Notes: a model not told the origin generated them from the sequence alone. DNA of 64,000 nucleotides from Pseudomonadaceae bacterium (GCA_030602315.1 JAUVZY010000005.1:62001-126000); one strand, 5' to 3'. Positions 48,863 through 59,544 are shown, counted from the stretch's first letter. Numbers and translations: made by a program.

Positions 48863-51800
48863 CTAAAGGTTCGAGATGGCCTCGGCTTCGATCATCTGGC
48901 GAATGCGCACGGCCAGAACATCGATGCTGAAAGGCTTGGCCAGCATCTGCATACCGGCATCGAGAAACTCCCCACGCAGTTCGGCGTTGGGTGCATAGCC
49001 GGTTATGAATAGGACCTTCAGTTGCGGCCTGTGCTTCCTGGCGATCTCTGCCAGTTGTCGGCCATTGAGCCCGGGCAGGCCGACATCGCTGACCAGAAGA
49101 TCCACCCGTCGCTCGCTCTGGATGATCGCCAGGGCGCTGTCGGCGTCCACCGCTTCCAGGGCGGTGTAGCCCAGTTCGCGCAGTACCTCGACCACCAGCA
49201 TGCGCACCGCCGCCTCGTCTTCCACCACCAGCACGCTTTCGCCGTCCTGGGCGCGCGGCACCTCGATCAGCCCGCTGGCCGGTGCGGGCTCGGGTGCCGG
49301 CAGTGTGGCCTGCAGGCGCGGTAGCAGCAGACTCACCGTGGTGCCCTGGCCCGGCTGGCTGTCGATCTCGACCGCGCCGCCGGTCTGCCGGGCGAAGCCG
49401 TAGACCATCGACAGACCCAGCCCGGTGCCCTGGCCGATGGGTTTGGTGGTGAAGAACGGATCGAAGGCCTTGTCGATCACCTCCGGCGGCATGCCGCAGC
49501 CGCTGTCGCGCACGATCAACTGCACATAGTCACCGGGGGCCAGGCCTTCGGGGGCTGGGCTGAGCACGGTCTGGGTACGTGTGGCGATGGTCAGCCGACC
49601 GCCGCCTGGCATGGCATCGCGGGCGTTGATCACCAGGTTGAGCAGGGCGTTCTCCAGCTGGTGGGCATCGGTATACGCCGGGCCGCACTCGGCTCCGAGG
49701 TCGGTCTCGAGCTGGATGTGTTCACCGATGGTGCGCCGCAGCATGTCTTCCATCGACAGCACCAGGTGGTTGACGTCCACCGGCTGCGGGTCGAGGGACT
49801 GGCGGCGGGCGAAGGCGAGCAGACGGTGGGTCAGCGCGGCGGCGCGATTGGCCGAGGTGACCGCGGCATCGATATAGCGCTCCAGATCCGCCTGGCGCGG
49901 CTCCAGCCGACGCTGCAGCAGATCCAGTGCGCCGAGCACGCCGGTGAGCATGTTGTTGAAGTCATGGGCCAGGCCACCGGTGAGCTGGCCGATGGCTTCC
50001 ATCTTCTGCGCATGGCGCAGCGCCTCCTCGGCGCGCTCGCGCTCGAGCATTTCGAACTGCAGGCGCTGGTTGGCCTTGGCCAGCTCCTCGGTGCGTTCGA
50101 CCACTCGCCGCTCGAGGCTGTCGTTGAGCTCGCGCAGCGCATCCTCGGCGGCCACCTGGGCGGTAATGTCGGTGTGGGTGCCGAACCAGTGGATGACCTT
50201 GCCGCGCTCGTCCCGAATCGGCACGGCGCGGGAGAGGAACCAGCGATAGCCGCCGTCGTGGCCTCGCAGCGGGTGGGTGTCCTCCCAGACGATGCCATTG
50301 CCGAACGCCCGGCGCAGGGTGTCGGTCACCCGTCGCCGGTGCCGGGGGTGCTGCACGCAGGCGATGCCCTGATCGCGCATGGTCTGCGGTTCGGTACCGG
50401 TGTAGTCGTACCAGCGCTTGTTGTACCAGTAGATGCTGCCGGCCGGATCGGCCATCCAGGCGAGCTGGCTCATGTTGTCGGCCAGGGTGCGGAACTGCTC
50501 CTCGCTGGCCGCCAGCGCCTGTTCGGCGCGGATCCGCTCGTCGGCGGTCCAGGCCCGGTCGGCCACGTCGCGGATGAACGACAGGTCTTCTTCCGGCCAC
50601 GGGTAGGGCTGGCGCCGCAGCAGAATCAGCACGGCGCTCAGCCGCCCCTGCTCCAGGCGCGGCACGCAGGCCAGGCTGTGCCAGCCCAGGCGCAACAGCC
50701 AGGCGATGTGGCCCTTCAGTGCCGGCTCCCGGCGCACGTCTTCGATGGCGATGACTTCGCCGCGGCACAGGCTGTGGCAGAGCTCGCCGTATTCGCTCAC
50801 ATCGAGCGGATCGTGCCGGCGGATCGGTTCCGGCCAACCGCGGCGAGGCGCGACCAGATGGCCTTCGGGGTCGACGGTGGCGAGCAGGACGCGGTCGATG
50901 TCCAGCGCCTCGCCCAGCACGCGGATCGCCTCGCTGTCGATGGTGTCGCTGTCGGGCTGGCCGCGCAGCAGGTCGCCCAGCTCGATGTAGGCGGCCTGGC
51001 GTCGCGCCGCCTGATGGCGTTCTTCGATCTGTTCTTCGAGCAGGGCGTTGATGCGCCGCAGTTCGTCGGCCGCGTTACGTTCGGCGGTAATCTCGCGGGT
51101 GGTGCCGAGAATCCGCTTGGCTCCGCGGTGATCGGTGATGCAGCGGCCGCGATTGGTCAGCCACAGGTATTCGCCGCTCTGCAGGTCGCGGATGCGATAG
51201 TCGAGGTTGAGTTCGCCGTCGTGCTCGGCGGCCAGGGCACGCTGGAAGGTGCGCACAACCGTTTCGCGATCCTGCGGGTGCATGCGTTGCAGCAGTTCGG
51301 CCACCGACAGGGCCGGCTGATCGGGGCGCAGGTGGGCCATGGCCTTGATCTGCGCATCCCAATGCAGGGTGTTGTTGGCCGGGTCGTATTCCCAGACGCC
51401 GATCGAGGCGATCGCGTTGGCCAGGTTCACCCGCTGCTCGGCTTCGCGCAGGGCACGGATGTCGCGCGTGCGCTCGCTGGCCAGGCGCACGCGGTCGATC
51501 ACCTCGCGCACCAGCGCCAGGTCCGAGGGGTGCCAGTCGCGCAGTTCCTTGCAGCCAAACAGCAGCACGCTGCGCTCGGGATCGAGCAGCCCGCACACCA
51601 GCAGCCCGGCGCAGTCGAAGCGGCGGGTGAGCCCGGCCGGGTCGTCGCTCACGCTGTTGCGCAGGGCCAGCGGCGCGCCGTGGGCAAGGTGGTCGAGCAG
51701 GCGTGTACTCCAGGCGCCCAGCGGGTGACGGCCCAGGGTCGGGACGAACTGTTCGCTGTGCCACTCGCCGGTGATCACGAGGTCGCCGTTGGGCTCGATC

Positions 51801-52843
51801 TGGCCGCGTGCCACCCGTGACAGGTCGGCCAGGCAGGCGAACTGGTTGCTCAGCACCAGGCTGAGGTCGATTTCGTCGACCGAGCGTTGCAGGCGGTCGG
51901 AGAGGTCCAGCATGAAGGCGCGACGGGCCTCCTCGCGGGCGCGTTCGCTGATGTCGATGAAGGTGCAGATGGCGCCGTGCAGATGGCCGTTCTCACGGAT
52001 CGGGGCGATGCGGTATTCCACCGGCAGCACGCTGCCGTCGGGGCGGATCAGCACTTCGCAGGCGGCGCGGGTGCGCTCGCCGGAGGAGGCGGCGTGCTCG
52101 ATCGGGCAGATGGCGCCGCAGCCGCAATCGTTCTGCCGCCGCCTGGGCGCGATCACTTCATTGAGATGCTTGCCCAGTACCCGGCTCTTGTCGGCGAAAC
52201 CCAGCAGGCGCACGAAGGCGTCGTTGCACAGGGTGATGGTGCCGCCATGGTCCATGGCGCACAGGCCTTCGCTGATCGAATCGAGCAGCACGTGGGTGAG
52301 GCTGTCGGCCGGTCCGGCGGCGGGTGCGGCCAGCCGTGTCGCGCCAAATTGCAGGCGGCGCAGCTCCAGGTGCGCGGCGACCTGGCGAGCCAGGGTCCGC
52401 AGATGCCCGGCCAGCCGCTCGCCGAGCTGGCGGCTTTGCCGGTCGAGCACGCTCAGTACGCCTAGGGGCTCGCCCTCCGGCGAGCGCAGCACCGCGGCGG
52501 CGTAGAAGCGAAAGCCGAGGTCGGTTTCGAGGCTCAACGCCAGCGATGGGTCCGCAGCCAGGTCGGGAATGGCCAGCAGCTCGGCGTGCTGCAGGGCGCG
52601 CTCGGCGACCGAGCGGGTGAGGGGAACTTCATCGCGCGGCAGGCCGGTGGTGGCGATGCAATGCAACGTCTGCTGGTCGAGCAGATGAACGGAGACGGTG
52701 GCGTGGGCGAGGGTGGCGGCGAGGCCGAGCAGATCCTCAAGCTCCGGGTCGGCTGGCAGTCCGTAGTAGCCGTAGCGCGCGAGCACGGCATACTGGTCGG
52801 CTTCTTTCCATGATGCAGGAGTGGCGCGGTGTTGGCGTTTCAA
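48863..52843 (-). CDS. Orphan soluble hybrid sensor histidine kinase (GAF/PAS x3/REC)
   Basis: A 1326-residue cytosolic hybrid kinase with no transmembrane segment. Domain order: GAF (about 20-160), PAS (183-300) with an unusual cysteine cluster Cys240-x-Cys242-x3-Cys246, GAF-like (325-460), PAS (470-595), GAF (615-770), PAS (780-905), coiled coil (905-945), HisKA with His960 in [11 protein letters not shown], HATPase to about 1180, and a receiver with Asp1253 ([12 protein letters not shown]). The start is TTG at 52843 with only a weak ribosome binding site, so the true start may differ slightly. No response regulator is adjacent. Confidence 0.9.
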   Translation of the reverse strand: MKRQHRATPASWKEADQYAVLARYGYYGLPADPELEDLLGLAATLAHATVSVHLLDQQTLHCIATTGLPRDEVPLTRSVAERALQHAELLAIPDLAADPSLALSLETDLGFRFYAAAVLRSPEGEPLGVLSVLDRQSRQLGERLAGHLRTLARQVAAHLELRRLQFGATRLAAPAAGPADSLTHVLLDSISEGLCAMDHGGTITLCNDAFVRLLGFADKSRVLGKHLNEVIAPRRRQNDCGCGAICPIEHAASSGERTRAACEVLIRPDGSVLPVEYRIAPIRENGHLHGAICTFIDISERAREEARRAFMLDLSDRLQRSVDEIDLSLVLSNQFACLADLSRVARGQIEPNGDLVITGEWHSEQFVPTLGRHPLGAWSTRLLDHLAHGAPLALRNSVSDDPAGLTRRFDCAGLLVCGLLDPERSVLLFGCKELRDWHPSDLALVREVIDRVRLASERTRDIRALREAEQRVNLANAIASIGVWEYDPANNTLHWDAQIKAMAHLRPDQPALSVAELLQRMHPQDRETVVRTFQRALAAEHDGELNLDYRIRDLQSGEYLWLTNRGRCITDHRGAKRILGTTREITAERNAADELRRINALLEEQIEERHQAARRQAAYIELGDLLRGQPDSDTIDSEAIRVLGEALDIDRVLLATVDPEGHLVAPRRGWPEPIRRHDPLDVSEYGELCHSLCRGEVIAIEDVRREPALKGHIAWLLRLGWHSLACVPRLEQGRLSAVLILLRRQPYPWPEEDLSFIRDVADRAWTADERIRAEQALAASEEQFRTLADNMSQLAWMADPAGSIYWYNKRWYDYTGTEPQTMRDQGIACVQHPRHRRRVTDTLRRAFGNGIVWEDTHPLRGHDGGYRWFLSRAVPIRDERGKVIHWFGTHTDITAQVAAEDALRELNDSLERRVVERTEELAKANQRLQFEMLERERAEEALRHAQKMEAIGQLTGGLAHDFNNMLTGVLGALDLLQRRLEPRQADLERYIDAAVTSANRAAALTHRLLAFARRQSLDPQPVDVNHLVLSMEDMLRRTIGEHIQLETDLGAECGPAYTDAHQLENALLNLVINARDAMPGGGRLTIATRTQTVLSPAPEGLAPGDYVQLIVRDSGCGMPPEVIDKAFDPFFTTKPIGQGTGLGLSMVYGFARQTGGAVEIDSQPGQGTTVSLLLPRLQATLPAPEPAPASGLIEVPRAQDGESVLVVEDEAAVRMLVVEVLRELGYTALEAVDADSALAIIQSERRVDLLVSDVGLPGLNGRQLAEIARKHRPQLKVLFITGYAPNAELRGEFLDAGMQMLAKPFSIDVLAVRIRQMIEAEAISNL

Positions 52844-52970
52844 GGAGATCTGCCCCGGCTGTCCTTGGCCTAGTGGTGCACCGACGGGCCGTGGGGCCTA
52901 GGTGTCCTTCTTTTTCTTTTATGACGAACCTGAGACTGCCGGGTTGGTGCCGAGTTCCGGTCGTTCGGCG

Positions 52971-54563
52971 CTAGCGTGGGGCGCTCTGCAATGCGGCACC
53001 GTCGAGGCGATGGAAGGCGGCAATCAGCGCCGGATCGCGGGCGTAGATGTCGGGGCGGTAGGCGAGCTGGCCGCTGGCGTCGGCTTCGACGGTCCAGTAG
53101 CTCATCAGGATCGGCGTCGCTCGGGAGAGGTTGAAACGCTGCGTCTGACCGCTGGCCAGGCGACTGGCGAGGGCTTCGCGTTCGGTGTCGCTGAGCAGCT
53201 GATCGACCAGGGTCAGGGCGTTTTCCACCCGCACGCAGCCGGAGCTGAAGGTGCGCTGGGCATCGTCGAACAGCCGCTGGCTGGGGGTGTCGTGCAGGTA
53301 GACGGAAAACGGGTTGGCAAAACGGATCGCCACCTGCCCGAGCGGGTTGTGCGGTCCGGCGGCCTGGCGCAGGAGGATCGCGCCGGGGTTGTTCCAGTCG
53401 ATGGCGTGCGGATCGAGCGGGCGGCCGTCACGGTCGAGCACCTGCATGTCGTGACGCGCCAGGTAGCCGAGGTCACGGCGGATCTCGGGCAGCTTGTCTT
53501 CGCGCAGGATGGTCGGCGGCACGGTCCAGGTGGGGTTGAGGGTCAGGTGGGTGATCGCCGATTTCAGCTCGGGGGTCGGCCGCGCGGCACGCCCGACCTG
53601 GGTGCGGGTCTGCCAGTGCAGCTGGCCGTCGCGGTACAGCTGCAGGCGCGCCCCAGCGATGTCGACCAGCAGCAAATCGGGCGAGATGTCCCGGGCGATC
53701 CAGCGCAGGCGCTCGAGATTCACCCGAATCTGCGCCAGGCGGGTGGCGGGGCTTAGGTTCAGTTCGGCCAGCGTGGCCGGGCCGAGGATGCCGTCCTCCT
53801 TGAGGCTGTGCTGGCGCTGAAAGCGCATCAGCGCCTGGGCCAGTTCCGCTGTGTACAGCGGCTCGGCCGTTGCCGCGGCGGGGTCGAGATAGCCGGCCTG
53901 GCTCAGCCGGCGGGCCAGCGCCGGCACGCGTGGGTCGGCCTGGCCGGGGCGCAGCAGCGGACCATCGGCCAGCGGCTGCCAGTCGGGCAGTGGCCCGTGG
54001 CGGCGCTCGGCGTAGGCCTGGCGCAACTGCGCATAGCCGGGCAGCGGCGGGCGTGCCTGGGTGAAGGCCGCGGCCGGGTCGGCGGTACCGGACACGGCGA
54101 TGCGCTGCAGTTGGGCGTCGGCGTCGGCGTCGGTGAGCGCCGTGCTGCGCCACAACGGTTGCCACGCCGCCTGGGGCAGGCGGCCGCGGTACAGATGATC
54201 GAGCGCTCGCAGGTACGCCTGGCTCGCCAGCAGGTCGGTACAGGCGCCTGGCAGGGTGGCATCCTGGGTCGCTTCCAGCGCGGCGAGGTGGTATTCGGCG
54301 GGAATCAGGCCGTCGTCGGCGAGCCCGTGCAGCGCACTGATCAGCCGCCCGAAGCGTTTCGGCTCGTCCCACAGCGAGGCGTCGGCATGGGCTTGGTAGA
54401 GCGCGCGCAAGGGCTCCTGGGCGTTGTGCAGAGTGGGGAATTGCGGGCATACCAGGCGCGGGTCATCCAGCGCCATGCGTACCGGGGTGAGGGGTTGGGC
54501 ATGCAGCGCCAGAGGCAGCAGCAGGCCGCCGGCTATCAGACAAATGGTACTTCTTGCGCCCAC
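52971..54563 (-). CDS. L,D-transpeptidase of the YcbB (LdtD) type
   Basis: Periplasmic enzyme (530 aa) that makes 3-3 cross-links in peptidoglycan. N-terminal signal peptide to about ALHAQ, a long insertion/scaffold domain, a peptidoglycan-binding fold around FQRQHSLKEDGILGPATL, and the YkuD catalytic domain with nucleophile Cys443 in FSSGCVRVEN, preceded by HNPLGQ. I prefer GTG at 54563 because ggggag precedes it; GTG at 54578 is also open. It is divergent from another L,D-transpeptidase gene across about 120 bp. Confidence 0.9.
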   Translation of the reverse strand: MGARSTICLIAGGLLLPLALHAQPLTPVRMALDDPRLVCPQFPTLHNAQEPLRALYQAHADASLWDEPKRFGRLISALHGLADDGLIPAEYHLAALEATQDATLPGACTDLLASQAYLRALDHLYRGRLPQAAWQPLWRSTALTDADADAQLQRIAVSGTADPAAAFTQARPPLPGYAQLRQAYAERRHGPLPDWQPLADGPLLRPGQADPRVPALARRLSQAGYLDPAAATAEPLYTAELAQALMRFQRQHSLKEDGILGPATLAELNLSPATRLAQIRVNLERLRWIARDISPDLLLVDIAGARLQLYRDGQLHWQTRTQVGRAARPTPELKSAITHLTLNPTWTVPPTILREDKLPEIRRDLGYLARHDMQVLDRDGRPLDPHAIDWNNPGAILLRQAAGPHNPLGQVAIRFANPFSVYLHDTPSQRLFDDAQRTFSSGCVRVENALTLVDQLLSDTEREALASRLASGQTQRFNLSRATPILMSYWTVEADASGQLAYRPDIYARDPALIAAFHRLDGAALQSAPR

Positions 54564-54684
54564 TACTGCACTCCCCACCCTCGACCTGGCTGATAGACTT
54601 CACGGCGATATCACAGGCAGCGCAGCGAGCGCATCGTGCGCTTGAGGCTGTCGGAAGTCAGTTTCACCCAGGGACTTCGTGCTC

Positions 54685-55404
54685 ATGTTCGCTTATTTTC
54701 GGCGATTTTGCCTGGCCGTCGGTCTCTTTGCCGTGGCCGCTCCCGCACTGGCAGCCCCGTCGGTCGCTGCCGTAACCCCGCTCGACAAGCTGGCGCATCT
54801 CGCGCCGGGGCTGCAGCGGCAGGTGCTCGCCCATGCCGTCGCCGCCATGGAGTGTGCCGTGCGCCATGGTGCGGCGCCAGCCCAGCGGCTGGCGGTGATC
54901 GACTATTCGCTGCCCTCCACCGAGCAGCGGCTGTGGCTGTTCGACCTCAAGCGCAACCGCCTGCTGCTGAAGGACTACGTGGCCCACGGGCAGCGCACCG
55001 GCGAAAATTTCGCCGAGCAGTTTTCCAACCGCCTCGGCAGTCATCAGTCGAGCCTGGGGCTGTTCCGCACCGCCGAGAGCTACCACGGCAAGCACGGCTA
55101 CTCGCTGCGCATGGACGGCATGGAACCGGGGGTCAACGATCGTGCCCGCGAGCGCGCCATCGTTATCCACGGCGCGGACTATGTCGATCCGGCGTGGATC
55201 GAGCGGCATGGGCGCTTAGGCCGCAGCCAGGGCTGCCCGGCGGTGCGCCGCGAGGTGGCGCAGATGGTGGTGGACGAACTCAAGGGCGGCCAGTTCATGT
55301 TCGCCTGGTACCCCGACCAGCACTGGCTGCGCAGTTCTGCCTTCATCAACTGCGATGCCAAGCAGGTCGCCGGCATCCTCGCCGCCAGCCAGCCGGAAAG
55401 CTGA
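54685..55404 (+). CDS. Murein L,D-transpeptidase-like protein (YkuD_2 type)
   Basis: A 239-residue exported protein with a signal peptide ending PALAAP (about residue 22-24). The catalytic pattern is IVIHGADY ... LGRSQGCPAVRRE, with the presumed nucleophile Cys184, the arrangement of the short YkuD_2 family. Preceding motifs TGENFAEQFSNRLGSHQSSLG and YHGKHGYSLRMDGMEPGVND are typical. The start could be GTG 54679 or ATG 54685; the peptide is the same apart from two residues. Confidence 0.88.
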   Translation: MFAYFRRFCLAVGLFAVAAPALAAPSVAAVTPLDKLAHLAPGLQRQVLAHAVAAMECAVRHGAAPAQRLAVIDYSLPSTEQRLWLFDLKRNRLLLKDYVAHGQRTGENFAEQFSNRLGSHQSSLGLFRTAESYHGKHGYSLRMDGMEPGVNDRARERAIVIHGADYVDPAWIERHGRLGRSQGCPAVRREVAQMVVDELKGGQFMFAWYPDQHWLRSSAFINCDAKQVAGILAASQPES

Positions 55405-55424
55405 CCGCCGCCAGCGAGCGGTGG

Positions 55425-57209
55425 TTAGCGCTGCTCGCTGGCCGGTGTGACCCGCAGCACTTCCTCGATACTGGTCTGGCCGGCGGCGATCTTCTGCGCG
55501 CCGGACAGGCGCAGGCTGCGCATGCCTTCCTTGAACGCCTGACGGCGTAGCGCGGCGATGTCGGTGTCGGGGGTGATCAGCGCTTTGAGCGATTCGCTCA
55601 TCACCATGATCTCGTAGACCCCGGCGCGCCCGCGGTAGCCGGTGTCGCGGCATTCGCTGCAGCCCACCGCGCGCTGGGCCGCGGTCGGCAGCGGCGCGTT
55701 CCACGGGCGGGTCAGGTCCTGCCAGGCGGTTTCGTCCAGCTCGGCCGGCGCCTTGCAGTGCGGGCAGAAGGTGCGCACCAGGCGCTGCGCCATCACCCCC
55801 AGCAGGGTGGACTTGAGCAGGTAGTAGGGCACGCCCAGCTCCAGCAGGCGGCTGATGGTGCTCGGCGCGTCGTTGGTGTGCAGGGTAGAGAGCACCAGGT
55901 GGCCGGTCAGCGCCGCCTGCACCGCCATCTCGGCGGTTTCCAGGTCGCGGATCTCGCCGATCATGATGATGTCCGGGTCCTGGCGCATCAGTGCGCGCAC
56001 GCCGCTGGCGAAAGTCAGGTCGATGTTGGCCTGCACCTGCATCTGGTTGAACGCCGGCTCGATCATCTCGATCGGGTCCTCGATGGTGCAGAGGTTCACC
56101 TCGGGCGTCGCCAGTTGCTTGAGCGTGGTGTAGAGGGTGGTGGTCTTGCCCGAGCCGGTGGGGCCGGTGACCAGGATGATGCCGTTGGGCTGGCTGGTCA
56201 TGCCCTGCCAGCGCTTCAAGTCATCGGCGGAAAAGCCCAGCTGGTCGAAGCTTTTGAGCAGCACTTCCGGGTCGAAGATGCGCATCACCATCTTCTCGCC
56301 GAAGGCGGTGGGCAGGGTCGACAGGCGCAGCTCCACCTCGCCGCCCTCGGGCGTCTTGGTCTTGATCCGGCCGTCCTGCGGCTTGCGCTTTTCCGCGACG
56401 TTCATCCGCCCCAGGGTCTTCAGGCGGCTGACCACCGCCATGGTCACCTGTGGCGGGAACTGATAGACGTTGTGCAGCACCCCGTCGATGCGAAAGCGCA
56501 CGGTGCCGGCCTCGCGGCGCGGCTCGATGTGGATGTCGCTGGCGCGTTGCTGGTAGGCGTACTGGAACAGCCAGTCGACGATGTTGACGATGTGCGCGTC
56601 GTTGGCGTCGGGCTCCTGGTCCTGCGCACCCAGGGTGGTGAGCTGCTCGAAGTTGCCGACGCCGCTGACCTTCTCGCCCGAGGCGCTGGCCCCGGTGACC
56701 GACTTGGCCAGGCGGTAGAACTCGGTGGTGAAGCGGGCGATCTCCGCCGGATTGGCCACCACGCGCTTGATCGGCCGCTTGAGCACATGGGTCAGGTTGG
56801 CTTCCCAGCCGCTGACCAGCGGCTGCGCACTGGCGATGGTCACCGCATCGGGGCTGACCGCGACGGCGAGGATCTTGTGGCGCTGGGCGAAGGCGTAGGA
56901 CATCAGCGGGGTGACTGCCGCCACGTCGATCTTCAACGGGTCGATGCGCAGGTACGGCTGGCCGGCAAAGTCGGCCAGCCAGCGCGTGAGCGTTTCCAGG
57001 TCCAGCTTGCGGCCGGGATGCCTGGCGTCCTCCACCTGCTGGGCGGCGAGAAACTCCAGCGGGTGCTGCTGGTTGTTCACGGCGCTGCGGCGAATCGCCA
57101 GGCACTGCTCGGCGGTTTCCTGCGTCAGCCGCCCCTCGCTGACCAGTTCGCGCAGGATGTCGCCCAGTTCGAGCACGCGGTCGCCGGCGGAGGAGGGGAA
57201 CGTGGACAT
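55425..57209 (-). CDS. GspE/PilB-type secretion ATPase
   Basis: Hexameric motor ATPase of the type II secretion/type IV pilus class (594 aa). N-terminal GspEII_N-like region, then Walker A GPTGSGKTT (349-357), Asp box TIEDPIE, Walker B DPDIIMIGE (411-419), His box LVLSTLHTND, and a zinc tetracysteine Cys482/485/517/520. No secretin, platform protein or pseudopilin gene is nearby, so it is an orphan in this window; P. aeruginosa has an orphan homologue in the same neighbourhood, as I recall it. Its partner complex is unknown. Confidence 0.92.
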   Translation of the reverse strand: MSTFPSSAGDRVLELGDILRELVSEGRLTQETAEQCLAIRRSAVNNQQHPLEFLAAQQVEDARHPGRKLDLETLTRWLADFAGQPYLRIDPLKIDVAAVTPLMSYAFAQRHKILAVAVSPDAVTIASAQPLVSGWEANLTHVLKRPIKRVVANPAEIARFTTEFYRLAKSVTGASASGEKVSGVGNFEQLTTLGAQDQEPDANDAHIVNIVDWLFQYAYQQRASDIHIEPRREAGTVRFRIDGVLHNVYQFPPQVTMAVVSRLKTLGRMNVAEKRKPQDGRIKTKTPEGGEVELRLSTLPTAFGEKMVMRIFDPEVLLKSFDQLGFSADDLKRWQGMTSQPNGIILVTGPTGSGKTTTLYTTLKQLATPEVNLCTIEDPIEMIEPAFNQMQVQANIDLTFASGVRALMRQDPDIIMIGEIRDLETAEMAVQAALTGHLVLSTLHTNDAPSTISRLLELGVPYYLLKSTLLGVMAQRLVRTFCPHCKAPAELDETAWQDLTRPWNAPLPTAAQRAVGCSECRDTGYRGRAGVYEIMVMSESLKALITPDTDIAALRRQAFKEGMRSLRLSGAQKIAAGQTSIEEVLRVTPASEQR

Positions 57210-57247
57210 GACGCTTCCTTGAAATCGATCGGTGGAGGGGCGGGGTT

Positions 57248-58603
57248 TTAACCCATCAATGCCTTGTACGCCTTGAGACCCGCCACAGTCTGTACCTGCA
57301 CAGTGATTTGTTCCGCCTCGGCGGTCTGTTCGCTCAGCGACTGCAGCTTGGCCAGCTCCCCGTATAGACGATCGGCCTCGGGCACGCTCAGCACGCTACG
57401 CGCCAGGCGCAGCCAGACCAGCAGGCGCTCGAGACGCGGCTGCTGCTCGGTGAGGGCGGCGGGGTGGGTGCGGTAGTACGCCAGCTTGAGTGCCTGGAAC
57501 TCGTCGACCAGGGTGCGGTTCAGCCATTTGGCCAGTTCCGCCTGGCCCTGACGCTCGCCCTGGGCGTTGCGTCCGTTCTTCCAGGCCTGCTGATACAGCC
57601 ACAGCGAGATCTGCAGCGACAAAAGCCCCCAGCGCGGCCGGTCAAGCTCGGCGGCGAAGGCGGCCGGCGCGTCGCGGCGGATTTGCTCATCGTGCTGGCC
57701 GGCGGCGATCAGCGGGCGCCAGTCGGCCAGCAGTGCGTCCAGTCCGGCGCGCAGTTCGCGGCTGCTGGCGCGTGGCGCGGCCTGGCCGAGACTGCCGAGC
57801 AGGGCGCGCAGGTCGATCAGTTGGGCCAGCCAGTCGCTCAGCAGGCTCCACTGACCGCTGAAGCGGTACTGCTCGGCCAGCCGCTGGCTGTTGCCCAGCA
57901 GGTGCCAGCCGAGGGCGGCGAGGGCCTGATCGAGCGGTGCGGCCGGGTCCAGGCTCGGGGCCGGCAGGCTGACGCTGTAGCTGGCCGGATCATGCAGGCG
58001 GTAACCGCGCTCGGCCTTGCTGATGTCGCAGGGCATCAGCGGCAGGTCGCGCGCCAGTTCGATGGCCAGCTCCAGCAGCGCCGCCGGTTCGCCTTCGCGC
58101 AGCTCCAGTTCCAGTTCGCAGATCGGCTCGGCCCGGTCGCCGGCGATGACCTGGCCCTGGTCCAGCGCCGCCTCGATGGCCACCTTGGCCTTGCCGCGGC
58201 CCCAGGCGATGTCCGCCTTCTGGCGGATGAAATCGGTGGTGAAGATCGGCACCAGGCGGGTCTTGTCCAGTCCGGCCAGGGCGGCCGGCCAGCAGTCGTC
58301 GGTCAACCGGCTGGTATCGAGTTCGGCCCGCTCCAGGTACCAGTCCCACTCGTGGCGCTCGGACAGCCCGGCCACGCTCTGCCCACGGCTTTTCAGGGTC
58401 TGGATGAAGGTGTCACCGTCGCGGCGCAGGCGCAGGGCGACCCGCGCGCCGGCCAGGTCGCGCGCCGGGGTGTCGTAGTACTGGTTGAACAGCGGGTGCT
58501 CCTGCCAGCCGCTCTTGTTGCGCTTTTTCAGCAGCGGATGCTCGCGCAGCGCCTCTAGGGTTTCGGCGCTGGCGCGCAGCTTGATCTCGGTTTCTTTTTG
58601 CAT
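57248..58603 (-). CDS. CYTH-domain protein (inorganic triphosphatase-like) with CHAD-like C-terminus
   Basis: A 451-residue cytosolic protein. Residues 1-200 are a CYTH/triphosphate tunnel domain: EIKLRAS near residue 6 (the ExExK-like metal motif is ETEIKLRA), RVALRLRRDGD, and the acidic C-terminal strand ICELELELREGE. The rest (about 220-451) is a helical CHAD-like domain, as in E. coli YgiF, which hydrolyses tripolyphosphate. It is divergent from the PhoU-like/pit pair, consistent with phosphate or polyphosphate handling (inference). Confidence 0.9.
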   Translation of the reverse strand: MQKETEIKLRASAETLEALREHPLLKKRNKSGWQEHPLFNQYYDTPARDLAGARVALRLRRDGDTFIQTLKSRGQSVAGLSERHEWDWYLERAELDTSRLTDDCWPAALAGLDKTRLVPIFTTDFIRQKADIAWGRGKAKVAIEAALDQGQVIAGDRAEPICELELELREGEPAALLELAIELARDLPLMPCDISKAERGYRLHDPASYSVSLPAPSLDPAAPLDQALAALGWHLLGNSQRLAEQYRFSGQWSLLSDWLAQLIDLRALLGSLGQAAPRASSRELRAGLDALLADWRPLIAAGQHDEQIRRDAPAAFAAELDRPRWGLLSLQISLWLYQQAWKNGRNAQGERQGQAELAKWLNRTLVDEFQALKLAYYRTHPAALTEQQPRLERLLVWLRLARSVLSVPEADRLYGELAKLQSLSEQTAEAEQITVQVQTVAGLKAYKALMG

Positions 58604-58831
58604 GGGCCTTGGGGTCCGGGAACTATCATTGGCAAGGGATGCCGCAACGAGGGCGCCATCCTACGCGTTTGGCGCGACGATCGGGCGCAAGGTGCGCTCG
58701 TCGTGTCCGCGCCCGCAGATGAGACGTACGTCAAGTCTGCAGTGTGTCGGGGTCGTTCTGCTAGAATCCGCGCCCGAATACGGGCGGCGCATACCGGCCC
58801 TCCGTAACTGTCCTGACGTTCGGAGTCAGCT

Positions 58832-59509
58832 ATGCCGATGAATCCTTTTGCAAGCATGTTCGGCCGCTCGCCCATTGGGCCGATGCAGCAGCACATGACC
58901 AAGGCCCACGAGTGTGCCGCCCACCTGGTTCCGCTGTTCGAAGCGGTAACGCAGGAGGACTGGACCCGCGTCGAGCAGATCCAGCAGGAGATGGCACGCC
59001 TTGAGGACGAGGCCGACAAGCTCAAGAAGAGCGTCCGTCAGCACCTGCCCAAGAGCCTGTTCCTGCCGGTGCCGCGTTCGGACCTGCTGGACCTGCTGAG
59101 CGTGCAGGACAAGGTGGCCAACCGTGCCAAGGACATCGCCGGGCTGATCCTCGGCCGCTGCATGACCGTGCCGGCGCCGCTGCAACCCTTGATGCTGCAG
59201 TACGTGCAGCGCACCGTGGACGCCAGCGCCCAGGCGCTCAAGGCCATGAACGAGCTCGACGAGCTGTTGGAAACCGGCTTCAGCGGTCGCGAGGCCTCGC
59301 TGGTGGAAGGCATGGTGCAGGAGATCAGCGAGATCGAGCGCGACACCGACCGCCTGCAGATCGAGGTGCGCCGCGGGCTATACAAACTGGAGAAGGAGCT
59401 GCCGCCGGTAGACGTCATCTTCCTCTACACCATCATCGAATGGATTGGTGATGTCGCCGACCGCGCCGAGCGGGTGGGCAATCGACTGGAACAATTGCTG
59501 GCGCGCTGA
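58832..59509 (+). CDS. PhoU-like DUF47 (TIGR00153) protein
   Basis: A 225-residue all-helical cytosolic protein of the PhoU-like DUF47 group, which accompanies Pit-type transporters and probably regulates them. Family features: MNPFASMFGRSPI at the N-terminus, EDEADKLKKSVRQHLPKSLFLPVPRSDLL, and IEWIGDVADRAERVGNRLE near the C-terminus. It lies 35 bp before the pit gene, surely co-transcribed. A TAGAAT box at 58762-58767 is a candidate -10 for the pair. Confidence 0.92.
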   Translation: MPMNPFASMFGRSPIGPMQQHMTKAHECAAHLVPLFEAVTQEDWTRVEQIQQEMARLEDEADKLKKSVRQHLPKSLFLPVPRSDLLDLLSVQDKVANRAKDIAGLILGRCMTVPAPLQPLMLQYVQRTVDASAQALKAMNELDELLETGFSGREASLVEGMVQEISEIERDTDRLQIEVRRGLYKLEKELPPVDVIFLYTIIEWIGDVADRAERVGNRLEQLLAR

Positions 59510-59544
59510 TGCCGGCTCCTTTCTGCCTCAACGGATAGTCTTCT

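Noticed and set aside
49661..51820. A 719-codon plus-strand frame inside the sensor kinase gene
   Set aside because: Antisense to PAS/GAF/HisKA domains with intact motifs; no independent start signal or domain.
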